The notes under the pieces: generated by a model
Databases searched by the model: none
Told to the model about the DNA's origin: nothing
What the model saw: only the letters and a program-made list of their open reading frames with translations
In this document: piece after piece, positions 1 through 6,870 of the stretch
Layout: each line of letters starts with the position of its first letter
Position numbering within the stretch: position 1 is the first letter of the stretch
Made by a program: the position numbers and the translations under genes
Assembly (NCBI GenBank): GCA_900314725.1
Contig: OMWJ01000016.1
Span: 1 to 46,361, forward strand
Source of the DNA: an uncultured Bacteroidales bacterium
GTDB taxonomy: Bacteria > Bacteroidota > Bacteroidia > Bacteroidales > P3
Reading direction: 5' to 3'
DNA: 46,361 nt

Positions 1-241
1 CTACAGGAAAGGATAACCCCGCACTTCGTTACACTTCGTACGGAGCGAATGTACTTTTTCGATAAACTTTTTTAATAAAAAGCCAGACGTTTCACAATAT
101 CGTCAAACATACAGTGAATGTTCGCATAATCGCACTTATTATCGTGCAATGCAAAATAAATCATATTAAAAAACGTTTAAATAAAAAGGAGGATTCCGAA
201 AAGCCTTTAAGTGTGTAGAAAAAATAAAAAAACATAAAAAA
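1..241. other. Left-edge region upstream of first lipoprotein
   Basis: No complete gene is visible. Two forward frames are open from the first bases to stops near 62-75, so the tail of a gene lying outside the window is possible but cannot be told from chance. Positions 26-42 hold a short direct repeat of ACTTCGT. From about 151 the sequence becomes the leader repeat described separately. No TAnnTTTG promoter element is obvious. Confidence 0.4.
151..241 (+). repeat. Lipoprotein 5' leader repeat, copy 1
   Basis: About 90 nt before the first lipoprotein start that recur nearly unchanged at 1801-1890 and, inverted, at 46293-46361. The most conserved block is AGGAGGATTCCGAAAAGCCTT (187-207), followed by TTAAGTGTGTAG and an A-rich run to the ATG. 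The AGGAGG lies about 50 nt before the start codon, too far to be its ribosome site, and falls in a small possible hairpin (185-189 with 204-208). Conservation continues into the signal-peptide codons, so the repeat unit spans leader plus gene start. Confidence 0.8.
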
Positions 242-748
242 ATGAAGAAATTAGAAAATCTCGCAAAGATATTGTTTTTATTCTTTGCAATAGCAAGTTT
301 TAGTTTATTAATCGTTAGTTGCAATGATGACGAAGATGAAAAAGAAAATACAATTAGTAGTGATATAAACAAATTATCAAATAGAACATGGCATTTAGTA
401 CGTTATGTGGAAAGAAATGTAGAATATTTTCCTACATATACAGAAAATGACGAAAACTATAAAACAAAGTTGTATAATATCACTTTTTATAAAAATGCAA
501 CCATTAGATGGACAGGAAGAGTAAATGATTTTGATGCAATTTACGCTATCACAGACAAGGATAATATTGTAATTCATACGTATTTACAGACATTGTTGTA
601 TGATATGACAGGAGCTGACGACAAAATGATGGCTGCAATAGAGTCTGTATGCCATTATAAAATTTCTGGCAAAAAATTATTTCTTTACTATTCTGGTAAT
701 GATAGTAAATATATGGAGTTTAAAGATATAACAAATAAAAACAAATAA
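242..748 (+). CDS. Surface lipoprotein, cassette family, META/lipocalin-like
   Basis: A 168-residue predicted lipoprotein. Its N-terminus MKKLENLAKILFLFF is a signal peptide leading to a lipobox ending at Cys (LIVSC, about residue 27). An acidic Asp/Glu stretch follows, as often seen in surface-exported Bacteroidota lipoproteins. The mature part begins a compact beta domain with TWHLVRY and ends with YKISGKKLFLYYS...YMEF, a pattern like META/HslJ or lipocalin-like domains; this assignment is tentative. It is 4 nt upstream of the next lipoprotein gene, so the two are probably cotranscribed. Its signal-peptide DNA is nearly identical to that of the genes at 753, 1891 and 44937, while the mature part differs. 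Confidence 0.75.
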   Translation: MKKLENLAKILFLFFAIASFSLLIVSCNDDEDEKENTISSDINKLSNRTWHLVRYVERNVEYFPTYTENDENYKTKLYNITFYKNATIRWTGRVNDFDAIYAITDKDNIVIHTYLQTLLYDMTGADDKMMAAIESVCHYKISGKKLFLYYSGNDSKYMEFKDITNKNK

Positions 749-752
749 AATT

Positions 753-1154
753 ATGAAGAAATTAGAAAATCTCGCAAAGATATTGTTTTTATTCTTTGCA
801 GTGATAAGTTTAGGTTTAGTAACCGTCAGTTGCAGTGATGATGACGAAGGAGGAGAAAACTATTGTGATGACTGCAGTACAGAAATAATGGTGGAAAATA
901 CTGAAATTTTTGGCTATATGGTAAAGAAAGGTGATTATTTTATTTTACATTATATTGAGCCCTTTGGAGTAACAACAAATGAAACATTTTACTATATTTG
1001 CAATCCGACTAAAATCCCAATTAGAACAAGAAAAGAACTTCAATATAATAAAATACAAGTCTCTATTAAGGGAAATATAAGATATAGAGAAGACTATACA
1101 AAAGGGAAAATACACTCGTACGATTTAGAAATTTTAACATTTAATAAATTATAA
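753..1154 (+). CDS. Surface lipoprotein, cassette family (CDDC type)
   Basis: A 133-residue predicted lipoprotein with signal peptide and lipobox TVSC followed by SDDDEGG. The start of the mature region, GGENYCDDCSTEI, is identical to that of the lipoprotein at the right edge (45846-46292, opposite strand). Both also share a later F/HYYxCNPxKI motif, which the 1891 gene has as FHYQICNSKKV. The three therefore look like one small beta-rich domain family. Function is unknown. It lacks its own leader repeat and sits 4 nt after the preceding gene. Two Cys pairs could form disulfides or bind metal, but nothing shows which. Confidence 0.75.
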   Translation: MKKLENLAKILFLFFAVISLGLVTVSCSDDDEGGENYCDDCSTEIMVENTEIFGYMVKKGDYFILHYIEPFGVTTNETFYYICNPTKIPIRTRKELQYNKIQVSIKGNIRYREDYTKGKIHSYDLEILTFNKL

Positions 1155-1168
1155 TAAATTAGCAATAT

Positions 1169-1474
1169 ATGAAAAGAGTTTTTATTATCATATTGGCTTT
1201 AATATCTATGTTTAGTAACATCTTATCTTATGCACAGGAATTAAAATATTTTGATTTGGGTTATAGTCCATCATTAAGTGATATTGAAGATGTAATGAAT
1301 GAACTAAAAGTACCAAATACATATACAGCTCAATTAAATTCTGTTGTAGAAGATAGTCTTAATAATGCAAGGCATGAAGAATATAATTTATACTATAATG
1401 GTATTAGAATAGATTATACTCAACTGATGTTACATTATAGAAACGATTCTCTTGGCAGATATAGGTCATTTTGA
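1169..1474 (+). CDS. Small secreted protein, probably truncated by fusion
   Basis: A 101-residue product with a clear signal peptide (MKRVFIIILALISM to about SYAQ, no lipobox Cys). I do not recognise the mature part. It follows the preceding lipoprotein by 14 nt and is probably in the same transcript. The last residues, from about YRND onward, are read out of frame from DNA that in the +1 frame encodes a Nif3-family C-terminus (see 1446-1580). The natural end of this protein has therefore probably been lost at a recombination junction near 1445. Confidence 0.55.
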   Translation: MKRVFIIILALISMFSNILSYAQELKYFDLGYSPSLSDIEDVMNELKVPNTYTAQLNSVVEDSLNNARHEEYNLYYNGIRIDYTQLMLHYRNDSLGRYRSF

Positions 1475-1580
1475 AAGCGAACAGTTTATCCTCGAAAGAT
1501 TTCAAGAGATAGTTAAAGAAAAGTTCCCTACCCTGCCAACATTCCTAACGAACTACAAAAACAAAGTCAAATTTTTATAA
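1446..1580 (+). pseudogene. 3' remnant of a Nif3/YbgI-family gene
   Basis: The frame from 1446 reads ILLADIGHFESEQFILERF, continues for 44 codons and ends NYKNKVKFL before TAA at 1578. This matches the usual C-terminus of Nif3-like dinuclear-metal proteins of Bacteroidota: the GHxxSEQF motif, which carries a metal-binding His and Glu, then a K-F-P segment and a terminal N-x-V-K-F/Y. No start codon or upstream Nif3 sequence is present, so this is a broken fragment left by a rearrangement. A terminator follows directly, as expected if the original 3' end was carried along. Confidence 0.75.
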
Positions 1581-1593
1581 AAAACAAAAAAGG

Positions 1594-1622
1594 ACGAAGC
1601 AGAAAACTTCGTTTCTTTTTTG
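1594..1622 (+). terminator. Terminator after Nif3 remnant
   Basis: Inverted repeat ACGAAG/CTTCGT (1594-1599 with 1607-1612) followed by a T-rich run. The 3' arm AAAACTTCGTTT also resembles the dispersed intergenic repeat units found elsewhere in the window. Confidence 0.6.
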
Positions 1623-1800
1623 TTTTTTTCAACTTCTTTCAAAAAAAACAAAAATTTTTCTTAGTGAGAATCAATAGATTAAAAACTTTTTGAAAAAATA
1701 ATTTATTTTTATCTGCAAGTTTTTTCCTTTTCTGCGTCTTACTATATATAAGCTATTAATAAAGGAGGAAATATGAATAGCAGTTAAAATTTATTGCAAA
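1623..1800. other. Gene-free AT-rich stretch with relic start
   Basis: No real gene. At 1763-1768 a perfect AGGAGG lies 4 nt before an ATG at 1773, but the frame is only ATG-AAT-AGC-AGT-TAA. The surroundings (ATTAATAAAGGAGGAAATATG) resemble the start region of the T9SS gene at 45833. This may be the beginning of a gene lost by recombination, or a very short upstream ORF. Confidence 0.35.
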
Positions 1801-1890
1801 GCAAAATAAAGCGTGTTTAAAAAACGTTTAAATAAGAAGGAGGATTCCGAAAAACCTTTAAGTGTGTAGGAAAAATAAAAAACATAAAAA
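1801..1890 (+). repeat. Lipoprotein 5' leader repeat, copy 2
   Basis: Second copy of the leader seen at 151-241. It starts at GCAAAATAAA, keeps the AGGAGGATTCCG block and TTAAGTGTGTAGG, and runs straight into the ATG of the lipoprotein at 1891. It differs from copy 1 by only a few substitutions. Confidence 0.8.
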
Positions 1891-2283
1891 ATGAAGAAAT
1901 TAGAAAATTTAGCAAAGATACTTTTTTTATTCTTTGCAGTAATAAGTATAGGTTTAGCAACCGTTAGTTGCAGTGATGATGACGAAGAGAAATGTTCATG
2001 TTCTTCTGTGGTTGATAGTGATTCTGTAAATATGGATTTTCCAAATGCAACTATAACAAAAATTGGGGATAAATTTTATCTTCATGCTGAATATAATACA
2101 ATGGATTTTCATTATCAAATATGTAATTCAAAAAAAGTGAAAGATTATTATAACAAAGGCAATATTAAAGTCGATTGTACAATAGATGTGATAGGTTGTG
2201 ATATTGACAACGGTTATTTTACAAATGGTCACTCTTTTTTAGGTCTTGCTATTGTTAAATCTATAAAATTAAGTAATCGATGA
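1891..2283 (+). CDS. Surface lipoprotein, cassette family
   Basis: A 130-residue predicted lipoprotein with the shared signal peptide (MKKLENLAKILFLFF) and lipobox TVSC, then SDDDEEKCSCSS. The mature domain contains KIGDKFYLHAEY and FHYQICNSKKV, matching corresponding places in the 753 and 45846 genes, and ends in a beta-rich segment. Function is unknown; a small ligand- or partner-binding beta domain on the cell surface is plausible. It has its own leader repeat. Downstream, the element GGAACTTTGATACA (2307-2320) and an orphan T9SS sorting domain follow. The same order occurs inverted at the right edge. Confidence 0.75.
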   Translation: MKKLENLAKILFLFFAVISIGLATVSCSDDDEEKCSCSSVVDSDSVNMDFPNATITKIGDKFYLHAEYNTMDFHYQICNSKKVKDYYNKGNIKVDCTIDVIGCDIDNGYFTNGHSFLGLAIVKSIKLSNR

Positions 2284-2306
2284 AAAAACATTAAACATAA
2301 GGGACG

Positions 2307-2320
2307 GGAACTTTGATACA
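2307..2320 (+). repeat. GGAACTTTGATACA element, left copy
   Basis: A 14-nt sequence found exactly, inverted, at 44379-44392. In both places it lies just after a cassette lipoprotein gene and before a T9SS sorting-domain remnant. The preceding GGGA is also shared. Confidence 0.7.
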
Positions 2321-2325
2321 GTAGA

Positions 2326-2580
2326 GTGTCAAACGTCCTGAATGGACTTTCGCAAAATGACGAATATACTCTAAGTCCTAATCCTGCAAATAGTGAAGTG
2401 GTAGTAAAGGGAACAAAAGCAATACGAGAGATAACAATCTTGGATTTGCAAGGTAAGGAGTTAAAGAGTTTCTACAACACTGATAAATTCAATATCTCAT
2501 TTCTAAAGAACGGAACATATATTGTAAGAATCTTTGACAGCGAAAACAAAGTTCATTATCAGAAACTTATAAAACAATAA
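2326..2580 (+). pseudogene. Orphan T9SS type A sorting domain
   Basis: The frame encodes about 80 residues: TLSPNPANSEVVVKG, then ITILDLQGKELKSF and LKNGTYIVRIFDSENK, ending KLIKQ. This is a complete T9SS type A C-terminal sorting domain (PNP start, G-x-Y-x-V/I-R motif, basic end). The only possible starts are GTG or internal codons, and a stop lies 9 nt upstream of the GTG, so no secreted cargo is attached. It is best read as the tail of a lost gene. The 3' part is duplicated, inverted and broken at 44175-44239. A fused function via reassortment with a neighbouring cassette is possible but unproven. Confidence 0.7.
2521..2564 (+). repeat. Inverted repeat block A, left arm
   Basis: 44 nt encoding the end of the sorting domain. 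They match 44194-44237 in inverted orientation with a single mismatch visible by eye. Confidence 0.85.
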
Positions 2581-2632
2581 AAAAGTCTTCGTTTTAATTT
2601 TTTAACTCTTGATGTTTAGGGTGTAAAGAGTT
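2579..2632 (+). repeat. Inverted repeat block B, left arm (54 bp, perfect)
   Basis: From AAAAAAGTCTTCGTTTT to GGGTGTAAAGAGTT the sequence is identical, inverted, to 44140-44193. It contains cores of the dispersed intergenic repeat family (AAGTCTTCGTTTT, and CATCAAGAGTT on the other strand). Confidence 0.9.
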
Positions 2633-2633
2633 T

Positions 2634-2675
2634 AAAGAGTTGGTTTTAATTTTTTAAAACCAACTCTTTTTTTCT
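2634..2675. terminator. Perfect 15-bp palindromic terminator
   Basis: AAAGAGTTGGTTTTA (2634-2648) pairs perfectly with 2655-2669 around a 6-nt loop and is followed by a T run. It lies between the + strand sorting-domain remnant and the - strand gene ending at 2758, so it could end transcription from both sides. An almost identical palindrome stands at 44112-44147. Confidence 0.8.
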
Positions 2676-2757
2676 TAAAATAAGAATATCTTTATTGAAC
2701 TTGTGTTAGTTTATTTTTTTTTACTTGTTGAATTATCCTTAGCTCTTGTTACGCAGG

Positions 2758-3255
2758 CTATTGTATTTTAAAATACTTTCTCTGTTCCTTATCCATTTGG
2801 TGAGAGAAAGAGTAGGTGTAATAGAAAACAAGGAATAGAAGGATAATCATTATATCGCCTATAGCAATCATGCGGTGTCCAAGGTAGATAATAGGGAGAA
2901 GAATTTGGAACACTTTGCCTAAGGTGTAAAACAGCAAGCCCCACTTGTAACCTTTCCACATGAGATAACAGCCATACAACAAGCCTATTCCACAGATAAA
3001 GCACAGAATATATAGGCTTCTGTTGGCAGAAAAGAAGAATAGAAGATTTTCTTTCCAAAAGTAAAGCATGGTGTTGTTTATGTGGGTATTGATGTAAGTA
3101 ATGGTGTTGTCTTTAAAGAACATTACGAAAAAATTCGCTAAAGTGTAAATGACGGCAAAAAGTAGTGAGAAGGTAAGCATCGCTTTCATCTTCCAACCTA
3201 TCTTTAACGATTTGTCAAATATTCGTACTAAGAATTTCTTTACCTTTATATCCAT
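2758..3255 (-). CDS. Small integral membrane protein, unknown
   Basis: A 165-residue protein with four hydrophobic segments: about residues 25-45 (MLTFSLLFAVIYTLANFFVMF), 81-100, 103-125 and 131-150. A Lys/Arg-rich N-terminus suggests a cytoplasmic start. No catalytic motif is recognised. It lies 20 nt downstream of the GH20 gene and is likely the last gene of that transcript; it ends just before the bidirectional palindrome at 2634-2675. Similar small four-helix proteins are common in Bacteroidota without known function. Confidence 0.7.
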   Translation of the reverse strand: MDIKVKKFLVRIFDKSLKIGWKMKAMLTFSLLFAVIYTLANFFVMFFKDNTITYINTHINNTMLYFWKENLLFFFSANRSLYILCFICGIGLLYGCYLMWKGYKWGLLFYTLGKVFQILLPIIYLGHRMIAIGDIMIILLFLVFYYTYSFSHQMDKEQRKYFKIQ

Positions 3256-3274
3256 TGTGGTTCTTTGTTTAATT

Positions 3275-5623
3275 TTAGTTTATTTCTATTTCATCAGCAA
3301 AAGTATGAGCAGGATAGCCTTTGCCCGGATGATTATCAGGACACATTCCAATACTTTTTGCGAATATTTTCACATAACGATATTTTCCTTTCAAGGAATC
3401 AGTACCTGTGAATGTAGATTTGTAATTAACGACCTTAGGGTTGTCTTCTACATTATGACTATCTAATACGCCTATCTGCATCCATGCTTTGTTGTCATCG
3501 GAAACATAGACTGTTACACTCTCGGGCAAGAAAATCCAAGAACCTTCTTCGTCTAAAAAGTTAATAGACACGGAATTTATCTCAGTCTTTTGTTCAAGGT
3601 CAAGGATTACCTCATAGTCTTTTCCTAAAGTGCCTACCCAACGGTCATAACTCTTTTTGTTGCCCGTCAAACCATCGGTAAGAGCGTATGCAGTGCCGCC
3701 GTTATATTGCGGATTGATGTTCTTCATTTGATAGGTCTTGCCTGTAGCTTTGTTGATGTGGTATTCTGCTGATAGAATAGGGGAGAAGTGTTTAGAATCC
3801 TTATAGGCGAAGGCTTTCAATGTGGTGTTTTTGTCTAAGGATATAGGTCTCTTATATATTTTTGATGAAGTGGAAGGTTCTGTTCCATCAAGTGTATAAT
3901 ATATTGTTCCGTCTTTAAGAGGGGAGGAAAGACTTAGGACGATTTTATTCTTTTTTCTTTCACTTGTCGTTGTTACTGCAAAATGAGACTTAGAATAATT
4001 TACTCTCATATTGTCATAACAAGTGAGCAAAGTGTTTAACCTGTTTACAAAATCATCGTAGTCCTTCACATCTTCTTTGCTCCACGCTCTTTCACTCATA
4101 GCAGCCAAACGAGGGAAGTCATTGTACTCCAACAAATCGCTGTTTTGTATGTATTCAGTCCAAGTGCAAGCCTGCATACCCATGATATATTTAGCTGCCT
4201 TGCTCCTTTTCAGTACATCGGCTACAGGTTCGTAGGTATAGACTTTTTTCAAAGGAGTGAATCCGCCAAAACTGAGTGGCTCTGTGGCAGCAACGCCTTG
4301 ATAGAAGTTGAAATAAAGATAAGCCGAAGGAACCATGATAGCATAGTTGCCTTGTTGTGCAGCATTTATTCCTCCTTGTTCCCCCTGCCAAGAAAGTATT
4401 GTGGCGTCCTTATCAACACCTTTGTCCAAAATCTCATCCCAGCCTATTATCTTTCTGCCTTTGGTTTTAAGATAATCTTCTACTCGTTGAGTGAAATAAC
4501 CTTGGAACTTATCCAAACTTAACCCAAGTCTTTGCATATTAGCCTTGCAGTTAGGACATTCAGCCCAGCGTGTTGTAGGACATTCATCGCCTCCTATATG
4601 TATGTATTCAGAAGGAAAAAGAGAACAAACCTCGTCTAAAACATCTTCTATAAATCTGAAAGTGCTTTCTTTTGAACACATAACGTTTTCAAATACTCCC
4701 CAAGTACAAATAACCTCTTCCTGTTCTCCTCTACAAGAAAACTCAGGATAGGCACTCATAGCCGCAGAAGCGTGTCCCGGTATCTCTATTTCTGGTATGA
4801 TGTTAATATGTCTTTGTCTTGCATATTCAACTATTTCTTTTACGTCTTCTTGGGTGTAATATCCGCCATATTCTATATTATCAAACTTGTGTTCGCTTTC
4901 AGGTGAATCGCTATAATGGCCTATCAAGGTTCCTTTTCTTATACTTCCTTTTTCAGTAAGAAGAGGGTATTTCTTTATCTCTATTCTCCAGCCTTGGTCA
5001 TCAGTTAAATGCCAATGAAAAGTGTTTATCTTGTGGAAAGCCAAAAGATTTAAGTATCTCTTTATAAAATCCACAGAAAAGAAATGACGAGAACAATCCA
5101 AATGTTTTCCTCTGTATGCAAAGCGAGGATAGTCTGTAATTTTTACACAAGGAAGTTCCTTTTCAAAATGAGTGTATTTGATGTTAGGAGTTTGAAAATC
5201 TGTCTGCAAGATTTGTAAAAAGGTCTCAATGCCATAGAAAATACCGGTGGAAGTGTTGGCGTTGATAAGTATTCTGCGAGGGGAAATATCTAAAACATAG
5301 CCTTCTGTTCCAAGTTTTTCATTGTTTGTAAGAGAAAGAATAATACTATTGTCTAAATTGACGTGGCTATTTTTTCTTGCAACGTATAAAGGATGTTCGT
5401 ATGTGTCGCAATAGGTGGTGAATAATTCGGTGAGGAATTCCGCTTCGTTGCTAATTGAATCTCCTTCGTTTATGAATACTCTTACATTAGGAAGATTGAA
5501 CTTGAAAACACCATCCTTTTCTATTGTTTCAACAGGTTGAGGAATGATATTTATTTTATTTTGAGCCTTGACAACAGATAAAACTAAGGCGGATATTAAA
5601 ACAATAAATACAAATCTTTTCAT
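3275..5623 (-). CDS. Secreted beta-N-acetylhexosaminidase, GH20
   Basis: A 782-residue enzyme predicted to remove terminal N-acetylhexosamine from glycans. The start is the ATG at 5623; the upstream GTG at 5635 lies too close to the promoter element at 5650. Signal peptide residues 1-20 end in KAQ. A GH20 N-terminal domain is followed by the catalytic barrel with HWHLTDDQGW (about 203-212) and HIGGDECPTTRW carrying the D346-E347 catalytic pair. Next come a chitobiase C-terminal/Fn3-associated domain (IYYTLDGTEPSTSS) and an F5/8-type-C-like carbohydrate-binding domain reaching the end. There is no lipobox and no T9SS tail, so a periplasmic location is most likely. A host mucin or peptidoglycan-derived glycan substrate is an inference. 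Confidence 0.93.
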   Translation of the reverse strand: MKRFVFIVLISALVLSVVKAQNKINIIPQPVETIEKDGVFKFNLPNVRVFINEGDSISNEAEFLTELFTTYCDTYEHPLYVARKNSHVNLDNSIILSLTNNEKLGTEGYVLDISPRRILINANTSTGIFYGIETFLQILQTDFQTPNIKYTHFEKELPCVKITDYPRFAYRGKHLDCSRHFFSVDFIKRYLNLLAFHKINTFHWHLTDDQGWRIEIKKYPLLTEKGSIRKGTLIGHYSDSPESEHKFDNIEYGGYYTQEDVKEIVEYARQRHINIIPEIEIPGHASAAMSAYPEFSCRGEQEEVICTWGVFENVMCSKESTFRFIEDVLDEVCSLFPSEYIHIGGDECPTTRWAECPNCKANMQRLGLSLDKFQGYFTQRVEDYLKTKGRKIIGWDEILDKGVDKDATILSWQGEQGGINAAQQGNYAIMVPSAYLYFNFYQGVAATEPLSFGGFTPLKKVYTYEPVADVLKRSKAAKYIMGMQACTWTEYIQNSDLLEYNDFPRLAAMSERAWSKEDVKDYDDFVNRLNTLLTCYDNMRVNYSKSHFAVTTTSERKKNKIVLSLSSPLKDGTIYYTLDGTEPSTSSKIYKRPISLDKNTTLKAFAYKDSKHFSPILSAEYHINKATGKTYQMKNINPQYNGGTAYALTDGLTGNKKSYDRWVGTLGKDYEVILDLEQKTEINSVSINFLDEEGSWIFLPESVTVYVSDDNKAWMQIGVLDSHNVEDNPKVVNYKSTFTGTDSLKGKYRYVKIFAKSIGMCPDNHPGKGYPAHTFADEIEIN

Positions 5624-5649
5624 TTTTTTCTGCACATTTAAAACATTTG

Positions 5650-5657
5650 CAAAGATA
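5650..5657 (-). promoter_or_regulatory. -7 element TATCTTTG for GH20 gene
   Basis: Bacteroidota TAnnTTTG element in the short gap after rnpA, placing the transcript start about 20 nt before the ATG at 5623. The GH20 gene may thus be transcribed separately from rnpA. Confidence 0.6.
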
Positions 5658-5681
5658 ATGTTTTTTGTTGAGACAGAAGCT

Positions 5682-6056
5682 TTATTGTTGTATTTCTTTT
5701 CGTAAAATATGGAATATTTCCTTGATTTTCTCTTCTATAGGGTGATAGGATGAAATTTCTTTGCTGATGTATGATAAGGAAAGGTCTAAATCGAGGTTAT
5801 TGTCTTTAAGATATGATTTTAAGTCTTGATTGTTTAAGCGGAAAGCTTCTCTAATGCGTCTTTTTATGTAGTTGCGATTGACAGCCTTTCTTTGATAACG
5901 CTTGGAGCAGACAATCAAAGTAGCGATGTTCCCTTTTCCTTCTGACTTTATATATCTAACACTAAAAGGATAACATAAGAAAGCCTTTCCTTTTGAGAAA
6001 AGGCTTTCTATTCTTTTTTTTTCACACAATCTTTCTTTCTTAGGAAAGCAAAACAT
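5682..6056 (-). CDS. rnpA: Ribonuclease P protein component
   Basis: A 124-residue basic protein that binds the RNase P RNA and helps mature tRNA 5' ends. The family signature is clear: KAVNRNYIKRRIREAFR around residues 55-71 (the RNR motif) and an N-terminal FPKKERLCEKKRIESLFSKG. Length is normal. It follows hemD by 36 nt, the usual Bacteroidota order. The usual next gene, yidD, is absent; a GH20 gene with its own promoter comes instead. Confidence 0.95.
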   Translation of the reverse strand: MFCFPKKERLCEKKRIESLFSKGKAFLCYPFSVRYIKSEGKGNIATLIVCSKRYQRKAVNRNYIKRRIREAFRLNNQDLKSYLKDNNLDLDLSLSYISKEISSYHPIEEKIKEIFHILRKEIQQ

Positions 6057-6092
6057 TGTTTTTGTGTATTCAATCTGGTTTAGAACTATGCT

Positions 6093-6860
6093 TTATTCTT
6101 CATTTTCTAATGAAGCAAGATAGTTTTCTAAGGCCATAACCATAGAAGGACACTTTATCGTTGGAGCAGTAACAGAGACTTTTAATCTTACTCTGTTTAA
6201 CGCACCAATAGTTGCCTTGCCAAAAGCCGCAAAACGGATGTCCTCTGAAGTTGTTTCAGGGAAGTTTTGCAAGAATGATCTTACTCCAATAGGAGAAAAT
6301 AAGACAACCATGTCAAAGTCTTTCATATTAACTTCTTTTTTCATGTCTTTCTTTGGAGTAGATTTGTACATTATTGCTTTTGTGTAGTTAATGCCTTTTG
6401 CATCAAGTTTCTTGAAGTTTTCTTGACGAGCATCTTCAGCACAAGGAAATAAAAACTTTTCTTCTGAATGTTTGTTGATAACATCTATCAAATCATCAAA
6501 AGTAAGTTTGCCGTAAAATATTTTACGTTTGCGATACTGTATGTAATTTTGTAAATAATTAGCAATACTATCTGTTATGCAGAAGAATTTCATAGTGTCA
6601 GGGATTTTTATTCTCATCTCTGACACAAAATGAAAGTAGTTATCTACTGCTAATTTACTTGTCATAATTACTCCAGTGTAGTCTAATATGTTTATCTTCT
6701 GAGCTCTGAATTCTCTATTGGATATACTGACAACATCAAAAAACTTATTGAAAGTAAGTTTTACTCCGTATTTATCAATGATGTTCTTGTATTGAGAATT
6801 TTCTAAATCTGCAGGAGCAGGTTGGGATATTAGAATACTTTGTATTTTTTCTTTTGCCAT
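6093..6860 (-). CDS. hemD: Uroporphyrinogen-III synthase family protein
   Basis: A 255-residue HemD-fold protein. It begins IQSILISQPAPADLENSQY (family: two-domain fold opening with ILxSxP), has the interdomain region about residues 120-135, and the late motif VLFSPIGVRSFLQNFP then FAAFGKATIGAL, matching F-S-x-x-x-V...G..TA. No other haem-synthesis gene is nearby, so the enzyme activity is inferred from family only; in Bacteroidales this gene commonly stands alone beside rnpA. It starts 10 nt after the DUF4271 gene and has its own promoter element inside that gene's 3' end. Confidence 0.85.
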   Translation of the reverse strand: MAKEKIQSILISQPAPADLENSQYKNIIDKYGVKLTFNKFFDVVSISNREFRAQKINILDYTGVIMTSKLAVDNYFHFVSEMRIKIPDTMKFFCITDSIANYLQNYIQYRKRKIFYGKLTFDDLIDVINKHSEEKFLFPCAEDARQENFKKLDAKGINYTKAIMYKSTPKKDMKKEVNMKDFDMVVLFSPIGVRSFLQNFPETTSEDIRFAAFGKATIGALNRVRLKVSVTAPTIKCPSMVMALENYLASLENEE

Positions 6861-6870
6861 TACTTAAACT

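Noticed and set aside
193-210. ATT-started five-codon leader peptide in the leader repeat
   Set aside because: The AGGAGG directly abuts the ATT with no spacing, so initiation there is not plausible; conservation of the frame follows from the DNA conservation.
4145-4522. ORF opposite the GH20 gene
   Set aside because: Lies entirely antisense to a well-supported enzyme gene and shows no domain pattern.
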